This document shows positions 1 through 5,302 of a stretch of DNA of 5,981 nt, in pieces; position 1 is the stretch's first letter; every line of letters starts with the position of its first letter. The translations under genes and the position numbers were made by a program. Under the pieces are notes generated by a model that did not search any database, had not been told where the DNA came from, and worked only from the letters and a program-made list of their open reading frames with translations. This DNA comes from Anaerolineaceae bacterium (GTDB lineage: Bacteria > Chloroflexota > Anaerolineae > Anaerolineales > Anaerolineaceae): positions 1 to 5,981 of the forward strand of contig DLXG01000129.1 of assembly GCA_003448875.1 (NCBI GenBank), read 5' to 3'.

Positions 1-671
1 CGTCCATCGGTCGGGTCGTACGGGTAGGGCATATAGATCGTGCTGGTCCATTCCCATACATTCCCCACCATATCGGCGGCACCGCACGGGCTATCTCCAC
101 CCGGCGAATAAGAACCCACCGGTGTAGTGCCTTTTTTGGCGCTTTCGGCAGTGTTACAGCGCCACGGGTCGAAAGTGTTGCCCCACGGATAAATCCGTCC
201 ATCCTCGCCCCGCGCGGCGCGTTCCCATTCGGCTTCGGTTGGCAGGCGATAGTTCGAACCGGTCAGTTTGTTCAACCATTCGATATAGGCCATCGCATCC
301 AGTTTAGAAACCCCCACAATCGGATGCAGGGCCTGTTCCAGCGGATAACGAAAACCGTTCCAGCCCTTGGGTAGGCGGTAACCGGTATCCTGAATGAAAA
401 GATGGTACTCCATATTGGTGACCGGGTATTGGGCAATCTCAAACGCCTCCAGCCAGACCACATGCTGGGGCTGTTCGGCATCAAACAAGTCATTATCGTA
501 CCATTCATAAGCCCAGTCCGCTTCCTTAACCTGCAAGCGTTTGATGTCTTCGTCACTGGTGCCCATCAAAAACTCACCGGCCGGGACCGGAATCATGATC
601 GGCAGCCGCACGCGGTTGGCAGCCGCCTTAGCCCAATTTTGATCTTTTGGAATTGAATGCTGCGCTGCCAT
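1..671 (-). CDS. SUMF1/formylglycine-generating-enzyme family protein (partial, C-terminus beyond the left edge)
   Basis: The frame from ATG at 671 stays open to base 1, giving 223 codons. After about 25 residues the SUMF1 (FGE-sulfatase) fold begins: IPVPAGEFLMG at 27-37, a QYPVTNMEYHLF segment at 81-92, RLPTEAEWERAARG at 142-155, YPWGN at 161-165 and GNVWEWT at 203-209. This order is diagnostic for the family. Members include true formylglycine-generating enzymes, which oxidise a sulfatase cysteine, iron-dependent C-S or S-oxide forming enzymes, and many uncharacterised or non-catalytic domains. The C-terminal part, with the GGSW region and the paired catalytic cysteines of genuine FGE, lies outside the window, so activity cannot be judged. 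No signal peptide is seen, so the product is probably cytoplasmic. The start is well supported: GAGGAGG at 679-685 sits 7 nt upstream, and the ATG overlaps the stop of the preceding glycosyltransferase-like gene by one base (TAATG), implying translational coupling. No sulfatase gene is visible in the window. Confidence 0.93.
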   Translation of the reverse strand, partial: MAAQHSIPKDQNWAKAAANRVRLPIMIPVPAGEFLMGTSDEDIKRLQVKEADWAYEWYDNDLFDAEQPQHVVWLEAFEIAQYPVTNMEYHLFIQDTGYRLPKGWNGFRYPLEQALHPIVGVSKLDAMAYIEWLNKLTGSNYRLPTEAEWERAARGEDGRIYPWGNTFDPWRCNTAESAKKGTTPVGSYSPGGDSPCGAADMVGNVWEWTSTIYMPYPYDPTDG

Positions 672-1750
672 TAACCTGCCTCCTCGAATCCTCGCATAGC
701 CCGCTCGATTTTTTCAATATTTTCTGCCGCATCCTGACTGAGGGCATAAAGATAGGGCGCACCTGCCGCGCGCTGGCGGGCAGTGTCAATCTCATTCGCC
801 ATTCTGATGATTGCCCTCATCCATTCTGATACTGAATTTTCAACCAGCCTGCCATATTCAGCCAGACCTTGAAAAGCGGGCTGATTACTGGCAATCCAGG
901 GGATTTTCATCGCCATGTATTCCACCACAGGCAGCGGGCTCTGGCGAACATCAAATTCACCGCAGGCCGGCACCAGACCGAGATCGGCCTTGCTCAGAAC
1001 AGACGGGATTTGCTCCGCCTGCAAAACCGGGAAGACCTCCAACCGTTCGGCTGGCAAGCGGTTCAACCAGTACGCGGCGGCAGGGTCCACCCCAACCAGC
1101 AGCAGGTTCAGGCGGCTGGATTGCTGAAGAGCCTGTTCAATCCCTTCCAGCACACCGCTCCGTTTGAGCGAACTAAACGCCTGCCCGCCCATATTCAAGC
1201 CAAGCCATACCGTTTCATCGCGTTTCTGATGCGGCACAATCAGATACTCGTGAATGTTGACGTAATCCGCCAGCAATTGCACACGCCCAAAGGGAAAGTA
1301 ATCCCGCGCCAGTTGCGGGGTAGGCACAAGAATTCCATCCACCATTTTGAACAGCCATTTCAGCTGTTCGGCAGGCGGAGGATAAACCGGGCGTGAGCCG
1401 TTTTGGTAAAGCGGCGGCAGGATACCTTTGCGCCAGAAAGCGTACCCCGGCCGGTCGGCCTCCAGATGTTCCACACTCAAATCAAGATCCACCAGCACCT
1501 TTTTACCACGCGCCCGCCAGCGGGCAACTGCTGCCAGCGTGTTTTCAAACAGGTAGCGGTGCAGCACAATTACCTCAGCGCTTGCACAGACCTCCACAGC
1601 CGCCGGGCTGTTGTGGATAAATTCTTCCAATGCCAGCAAGTGAACGGTGTGACGTCCGCTGGACTGCATGGCCGCAGCGGGGTTATGACAGCGGATGTGC
1701 ACCCGGTATTGATCCTCCGGCAGGGTGGAGTGGACAAAGGTGATGTTCAC
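671..1750 (-). CDS. Glycosyltransferase-like protein, GT-B fold (GT4-like)
   Basis: A 359-residue protein with the layout of a GT-B glycosyltransferase. The N-terminal Rossmann-like half starts with a hydrophobic strand (MNITFVHS) and includes VIVLHRY at 60-66 and KVLVDLDLSVEHLEADRPGY at 84-103. The C-terminal half carries NLLLVGVDP at 215-223, the ADLGLVP strand at 255-261, and SPLPVVEYMAMKIPWIAS at 271-288. The last matches the conserved donor-binding segment of GT4-type enzymes (E277; general pattern SPxKxxEYxAxxxPxxAS). The first Glu of the classical EX7E motif is replaced by R269, as in several GT4-like subfamilies. Donor and acceptor are unknown. There is no signal peptide or membrane segment, so it probably acts in the cytoplasm or peripherally on the membrane. 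It is the middle gene of the operon: its GTG start overlaps the upstream stop by 4 bp (GTGA) and its TAA shares one base with the next ATG. Its fold and several motifs match the C-terminal domain of the upstream gene, so the two are likely paralogues. Confidence 0.88.
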   Translation of the reverse strand: MNITFVHSTLPEDQYRVHIRCHNPAAAMQSSGRHTVHLLALEEFIHNSPAAVEVCASAEVIVLHRYLFENTLAAVARWRARGKKVLVDLDLSVEHLEADRPGYAFWRKGILPPLYQNGSRPVYPPPAEQLKWLFKMVDGILVPTPQLARDYFPFGRVQLLADYVNIHEYLIVPHQKRDETVWLGLNMGGQAFSSLKRSGVLEGIEQALQQSSRLNLLLVGVDPAAAYWLNRLPAERLEVFPVLQAEQIPSVLSKADLGLVPACGEFDVRQSPLPVVEYMAMKIPWIASNQPAFQGLAEYGRLVENSVSEWMRAIIRMANEIDTARQRAAGAPYLYALSQDAAENIEKIERAMRGFEEAG

Positions 1751-3423
1751 GCCGTTTGCCTCCCGTGTTCTGCCGGTTTAACCGGGCTGGCAGAGCGAAT
1801 CGTTTGCTCCAGTATGCGTAACCAGAGCACAGACAACTCACTCGACTCGCGGCTGAGCGCCATCTTACGGCCCATCATGCCCATTCCCTGACGATGATCG
1901 CTGTCCATGACCAGTTCCCGCAAGTGCAGGTGCCATTCGTCAATTGAACCGGCTAACCGACCGCCGGCCATCCAGCGGCTGAAAGGTACTACCGGGCTGC
2001 CCACCCACGGGATTGCTTTAATACCCGCCTCTACCAGAATTTGATCGGAGATCGAGTCGTTATACGGATGGTTACGCAACGGGATCATTAAAATATCCAC
2101 CTGTTCGAGCAGGTAAGGAAATTCCTCCACACCGGTCATCGGCAGATACATGCGCCGGTTTTCAGGCAAAATATCAAAGAGATGATAAGCCTGATAATCT
2201 CCAATCACCACCAGCCGCGTTTGCGGGAACTCGCGCATTACCCGCACAACCGCCCGGCGGATAGAAGCAAGGTCCTCGCTCTGGCTGGGGTTGGCCACCC
2301 AGCCAAGGTGCACAGTCTGACGGGGTTCACCTTCTTGAAGCCACAGAAAATTGGTGCGCATCCAGCCATCCGGTACGTACACTGCCGGGCGTCCTGCGCT
2401 GCGCAGGGATTCGGCTTGCAGTGCAGATGGCACGGTGATGCAATCGGCCAGCAGCAAAGCCGAAGCATACGCCTTGCCACGCGCCGGTGTACCCAGTCCA
2501 AAATCAGCATAAGCCGGATGGTTGACCGGCAGTTGTTCAAAATCGGTTTCCAAATCCACCAGCAAAGGCACGCCCATACCCGTCAGGCGGACAATGCCTT
2601 CCAGATTTTCGGGCCGCAGGTGGGGGTTGGGGGCGATCATCAAATCCGGCAGACCGCCTTCCTGCCAGCAGGCAGATAAATCGCGCTCCACAACTGCGCC
2701 AGCCTGTTGAAGGGCCGCTTCCAACAAAGCAAGCCGGTTCGAGCGTCCAAACACCTCGCTCTCCAAAAGCAGGACCTTCCACTGACCGAATGGCAGCGCC
2801 TGCTCATCCCCAGCCGGTTGATTCACGGGATCATTTCGCCCGGCCATTTGAGTTTGAATGGCCGATTGCAAGGCGCGTAAGGCTTCTTCAATCTCAGCAT
2901 TGCCGTCAGCCTGCGCCTGCCGTATGTTGATTTCAAGCAAAGCCGGCAGAATCTCATCCATCTCATCCAGCCGTTCGGCAATTTCTGCGGCGGGATTTTC
3001 GGCGTGAAGGATGCGGTATAAAATGCCGGCTGCGCGGTTCAATTCTTCTTCGCTGATTTCTTTCTGCCAGCCGGTCAGCCGCTGAAGCAGATGCCCCACC
3101 GAGGCCGGGTCGTTGGGCAATGGCTGATTGTGCAGGTTCCACGATTCGCTCCAAGCTTTTTCGATCTGACGGCGCAATTCTTCATTGTGCGGGTCCAGCC
3201 ACAAGGCCCGTTCGTAAAAGCGGCGGGCCTGCTCGCCTTCCCCAGCGGCCAGATAGAGATTACCCATCGCAACCAGCGAATCTACATCGTCGGGATAATC
3301 CTGCAAAATCGCGCTGAAGAGTTGCGCGGCTTCTTCCACCCGATTCTCGTCTAAATAGGTTCGCCCCAGCGTTTTGCGAACCTTCAAATCCGGGGCGTTA
3401 ACCACAGGCAGAGAATCCACCAT
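1747..3423 (-). CDS. TPR protein with C-terminal GT-B glycosyltransferase-like domain
   Basis: A 558-residue protein if read from ATG at 3423; an in-frame ATG at 3459 would add 12 residues. The shorter start is preferred because AGGA lies 6 nt upstream of it, while nothing like a Shine-Dalgarno precedes 3459. Residues about 16-81 form two tetratricopeptide repeats (LGRTYLDENRVEEAAQLFSA, then MGNLYLAAGEGEQARRFYER and ALWLDPHN). Helical, Ala/Glu-rich sequence at about 85-195 may add degenerate repeats or a linker. From about 214 a GT-B-like region begins: WKVLLLES, VPLLVDLETDFEQLPVNHPAY at 285-305, VHLGWVANPS at 371-380, RLVVIGDY at 403-410, VDILMIPLR at 442-450 and QILVEAGIKAIPWVGS at 461-476, with E465 matching the donor-site Glu of GT4-like enzymes. 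The first Glu of EX7E is absent. TPRs usually mediate protein contacts, so this may be a scaffolded or regulatory partner of the next gene's product. Substrate unknown. No signal peptide or membrane helix. It is the first gene of the operon and is transcribed divergently from the M23 peptidase. Confidence 0.87.
   Translation of the reverse strand: MVDSLPVVNAPDLKVRKTLGRTYLDENRVEEAAQLFSAILQDYPDDVDSLVAMGNLYLAAGEGEQARRFYERALWLDPHNEELRRQIEKAWSESWNLHNQPLPNDPASVGHLLQRLTGWQKEISEEELNRAAGILYRILHAENPAAEIAERLDEMDEILPALLEINIRQAQADGNAEIEEALRALQSAIQTQMAGRNDPVNQPAGDEQALPFGQWKVLLLESEVFGRSNRLALLEAALQQAGAVVERDLSACWQEGGLPDLMIAPNPHLRPENLEGIVRLTGMGVPLLVDLETDFEQLPVNHPAYADFGLGTPARGKAYASALLLADCITVPSALQAESLRSAGRPAVYVPDGWMRTNFLWLQEGEPRQTVHLGWVANPSQSEDLASIRRAVVRVMREFPQTRLVVIGDYQAYHLFDILPENRRMYLPMTGVEEFPYLLEQVDILMIPLRNHPYNDSISDQILVEAGIKAIPWVGSPVVPFSRWMAGGRLAGSIDEWHLHLRELVMDSDHRQGMGMMGRKMALSRESSELSVLWLRILEQTIRSASPVKPAEHGRQTA
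1759..1764 (-). promoter_or_regulatory. Ribosome binding site supporting the GTG start at 1750
   Basis: GGGAGG lies 8 nt upstream of the GTG codon at 1750-1748, inside the last codons of the preceding gene. It decides in favour of the non-ATG start and fits translational re-initiation across the GTGA overlap at 1747-1750. Confidence 0.7.
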
Positions 3424-3429
3424 CTCGTT

Positions 3430-3433
3430 TCCT
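3430..3433 (-). promoter_or_regulatory. Ribosome binding site choosing the start at 3423
   Basis: AGGA, 6 nt upstream of ATG 3423-3421, with a further AAGGAAAGG purine run at 3437-3445. The alternative ATG at 3459 is preceded by a pyrimidine-interrupted stretch without a Shine-Dalgarno match, so the downstream ATG is the likelier start. Confidence 0.5.
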
Positions 3434-3486
3434 GAACCTTTCCTTGAATCAATTATCATTCAGCCGGCACATGAATCTGCATCCTC

Positions 3487-3515
3487 ATCTTAATACCCTG
3501 ACCCTTGCCTGCCAA
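3487..3515 (-). promoter_or_regulatory. Candidate sigma-70-type promoter for the TPR-GT/GT/SUMF1 operon
   Basis: On the minus strand, TTGGCA (3515-3510, five of six to TTGACA) and TAAGAT (3492-3487, four of six to TATAAT) are separated by exactly 17 bp. Transcription would begin near 3480, leaving a leader of about 57 nt before ATG 3423. Position and spacing fit a promoter for the leftward operon. The call rests only on matches to the general consensus. Confidence 0.42.
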
Positions 3516-3593
3516 TAAAAGCTTGCTGAAAATCCCGTAAAGAACGGATAAAGGTCAGCAAATTGCAAGGCTCAATCCATTTTTACGCCATGA

Positions 3594-3613
3594 TGAGCGA
3601 TTTTTAACGCTCA
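3594..3613. repeat. Inverted repeat in the divergent intergenic region (possible operator)
   Basis: TGAGCG and CGCTCA form perfect 6-bp arms around an 8-nt A/T-only spacer, between the two divergent operons and about 44 bp before the M23 start. The symmetry could be a binding site for a dimeric regulator. Arms this short can arise by chance, and no family is recognised. The remainder of the 233-bp gap (3424-3656) shows no gene. For the plus strand only weak promoter matches are seen: TTGCTG at 3523-3528 with GATAAA at 3547-3552 (18-bp spacer), and TTTACA at 3615-3620 with no well-spaced -10. Confidence 0.3.
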
Positions 3614-3656
3614 ATTTACAGACGAAACCAGCCCAATCCGTTAAACTGAACGCGTC

Positions 3657-4349
3657 ATGAGCGATTCTCTTTTTTCACCGCTGTTACCGGTTTATCCAAC
3701 CGACAGGGCGGCGCAAAATCTGGCACTCACCGCGCCTACCCCATCATCTGAGAGCAGCGACTTTAAGAACCTGCTGGCCGCGTTACTGCTTTCCGGCGGG
3801 GGGTTAGGCAGTAATGCCGCCAGCGCCGGTGATTTGCTTTCACCGCTTCTGTTCGTTCTCCTGGAGCAACTGATTGCCCGCCAGACCGAACAGAGTACTC
3901 CGGTCGCTGCAACAACAGCCTCTACCCTTTCAACCGGTATGTTTTTCAATCCAATCAGCAACGGCGAGCCCTCTCCCGTGCCATGGGGGCGGCCGGTTAA
4001 CGGGCGGTTGACGCAATCTTTCCACACTCGCCACAATGGGCTTGATTTTGGTGTGCCGGTGGGTACTCCGGTGCGCTCCACCATGGATGGGCGCGTGGTG
4101 TATGCCGGCTGGAATGATCAGGGCTATGGCAATCTGGTCATCGTGGAAAACGGCCCTTATCGGACTTATTACGCCCATCTTTCCAGCATACCGGTTAGCG
4201 TCGGCCAGCAGGTCAGTGCTGGCACAGTAATCGGTCTTTCGGGCAATACCGGCAACTCTACCGGGCCGCACCTTCATTACGAAATCCGCATTAACCAGAA
4301 AGCAATTGACCCCACCGATGTAACCCTGAACCGCCCGCCGCGCTGGTAA
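3657..4349 (+). CDS. M23/LytM-family peptidoglycan endopeptidase, no evident signal peptide
   Basis: A 230-residue protein. The C-terminal 120 residues are a complete M23 (LytM/lysostaphin-type) zinc metallopeptidase domain: HNGLDFGVPVGTPV at 126-139 supplies zinc ligands H126 and D130, TYYAHLSS at 170-177 supplies H174, and STGPHLHYEIR at 201-211 supplies H205 and zinc ligand H207. All expected metal and catalytic residues are present, so it should be active, cleaving peptide cross-links in peptidoglycan. The first 110 residues are low-complexity and Ser/Ala/Leu-rich, with SDFKNLLAALLLSGGG at about 34-49 and LLSPLLFVLLEQLIA at about 60-74. There is no basic n-region, clear cleavage site or lipobox at the start, so the export route is unclear. 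ATG 3657 is the first start after an in-frame TAA at 3642, but it lacks a Shine-Dalgarno, so weak or leaderless initiation is possible. The next gene, encoding a PilZ protein, follows after 27 bp and is probably co-transcribed. Confidence 0.92.
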   Translation: MSDSLFSPLLPVYPTDRAAQNLALTAPTPSSESSDFKNLLAALLLSGGGLGSNAASAGDLLSPLLFVLLEQLIARQTEQSTPVAATTASTLSTGMFFNPISNGEPSPVPWGRPVNGRLTQSFHTRHNGLDFGVPVGTPVRSTMDGRVVYAGWNDQGYGNLVIVENGPYRTYYAHLSSIPVSVGQQVSAGTVIGLSGNTGNSTGPHLHYEIRINQKAIDPTDVTLNRPPRW

Positions 4350-4364
4350 AAAGATTTGCAGGCA

Positions 4365-4369
4365 GAGGA
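4365..4369 (+). promoter_or_regulatory. Ribosome binding site choosing the PilZ start at 4377
   Basis: GAGGA lies 7 nt upstream of ATG 4377. A longer frame from TTG at 4356 exists, but that codon has no comparable site and would place this GAGGA inside the coding region, so 4377 is preferred. Confidence 0.65.
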
Positions 4370-4376
4370 TGGTTAC

Positions 4377-5225
4377 ATGACCCCCCCTCCCCAAACCTTG
4401 AATCCAATTTTTTGGGAATATGCTAACCGTCAGATACCGGTCCGCATCTTGAATCACTACCGCGGTATGCCGGTGATTAACGATGGCTGGATTGAACGAG
4501 TTGAGGAACAGGGCATACTGGTCAACACCCATAAAAACCAGATCGCCTGTCTCTACTTGAGCCACAATACGGTGATAGAACTGGAAGCACTGCCATTGAC
4601 CGTTTCGGCGCGTGTCCTCGGAATCCAACTGGCCAGCCGAAAGGTTTTACTGGGTGATTTTCAACAAATTCCCCGGCCTTTCATTCACCGCGCCCAAATC
4701 CGGGTTGAACCGGAAGTAACCGTTCAGGTCTTTTTGCGTGCCAAATCCGGCTATCAGGAAGTCAGTGCTGCCATGAAGGATATTTCCACCCAAGGACTGG
4801 GCATTTATCTGGAACGCAGCCTGTACCACCCGCGTCTGTACCCGCTTGGCGGAGAAATTCAAGTGCGCTTCAACCTGCCGGTGCAGAATAAACCGGTTTC
4901 CCCTGCTGGGCCTCCATCCGGGCCCAGCCTGATGGAAGACCGCTTCAGCCGCGAAAGCATCCGCGGCTTGCCGCAAAGCGGACAGCCGTTGAAGATGACC
5001 GGCCCGCTGCCGCCGGCCTCTGTTTCCGGTAGTTTGAACCTGCGCGGCATTATCCGTAACATCCGCCCGGAACTGGGAGCAAACCGTTACCGACTGGGCG
5101 TGCTGATCAGCGCGCTGGATGAAAGCGGCCGCCTGACGCTGTATCAATACATGGCTCAGCGTCAGGCGGAGTTGATTCGGGAGCTGAACACACTCTACGA
5201 AGGAATTGCCCGCCTGGGCAGTTAA
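4377..5225 (+). CDS. YcgR-like PilZ-domain c-di-GMP-binding protein
   Basis: A 282-residue protein. Residues about 10-100 are predicted beta-rich (IPVRILNHYRG, GILVNTHKNQIACLYLS) and have the position and character of the N-terminal barrel domain of YcgR-type proteins. The PilZ domain follows: R105-A-Q-I-R109 fits the RxxxR motif and D135-I-S-T-Q-G140 fits (D/N)xSxxG. These together form the c-di-GMP site, so binding is likely. The last PilZ strands appear at about 219-246 (LNLRGIIRNI, YRLGVLISAL), followed by a C-terminal helix. Between strand IQVRFNLP (161-168) and that region lies a proline/glycine/serine-rich stretch of about 50 residues (about 169-218), longer than is usual for a PilZ loop. 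Family members act as c-di-GMP effectors on flagella, pili or polysaccharide synthesis; the target here is unknown. It lies 27 bp downstream of the M23 peptidase in the same direction and ends before a strong terminator. No signal peptide or membrane segment, so cytoplasmic. Confidence 0.88.
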   Translation: MTPPPQTLNPIFWEYANRQIPVRILNHYRGMPVINDGWIERVEEQGILVNTHKNQIACLYLSHNTVIELEALPLTVSARVLGIQLASRKVLLGDFQQIPRPFIHRAQIRVEPEVTVQVFLRAKSGYQEVSAAMKDISTQGLGIYLERSLYHPRLYPLGGEIQVRFNLPVQNKPVSPAGPPSGPSLMEDRFSRESIRGLPQSGQPLKMTGPLPPASVSGSLNLRGIIRNIRPELGANRYRLGVLISALDESGRLTLYQYMAQRQAELIRELNTLYEGIARLGS

Positions 5226-5244
5226 GATCCTCTCAAAAAATTCA

Positions 5245-5283
5245 AAAACCGGCGGAGTATATCCAATTCACTCCGCCGGTTTT
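5245..5283. terminator. Bidirectional rho-independent terminator between convergent genes
   Basis: A perfect 14-bp inverted repeat (AAAACCGGCGGAGT at 5245-5258, ACTCCGCCGGTTTT at 5270-5283) with an 11-nt loop. The G+C-rich core is flanked by A tracts on the left and T tracts on the right, so transcripts from either strand end in a hairpin plus U-rich tail. It sits 19 bp after the PilZ stop and 19 bp after the chemotaxis-receptor stop on the other strand, and so serves both convergent genes. Confidence 0.9.
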
Positions 5284-5302
5284 GGTTTCATTGAATAACC
5301 GG

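Noticed and set aside
869..1396. Open frame of about 175 codons on the plus strand, antisense to the 359-aa glycosyltransferase-like gene
   Set aside because: Its translation is rich in Arg, Gln, His and Pro with no domain, and the opposite strand carries a clear protein with ribosome binding site and operon overlaps. It is a shadow frame.
3561..3591. TTGCAA as a -35 box for the M23 gene
   Set aside because: At 17 bp spacing the -10 would be CGCCAT, which does not resemble a -10 element.
4356..4376. TTG-initiated N-terminal extension of the PilZ protein
   Set aside because: The ATG at 4377 has GAGGA at a proper 7-nt distance, while the TTG start has no supporting site.
3930..4628. Open frame of about 232 codons on the minus strand across the M23/PilZ junction
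   Set aside because: It runs antisense to the M23 catalytic motifs and the start of the PilZ gene, both strongly supported, and its product shows no recognisable motif.
4647..5147. Minus-strand open frame opposite the PilZ domain
   Set aside because: The sense strand holds the RxxxR and DxSxxG motifs, while the antisense product is Gln/Arg/Ala-rich low-quality sequence.
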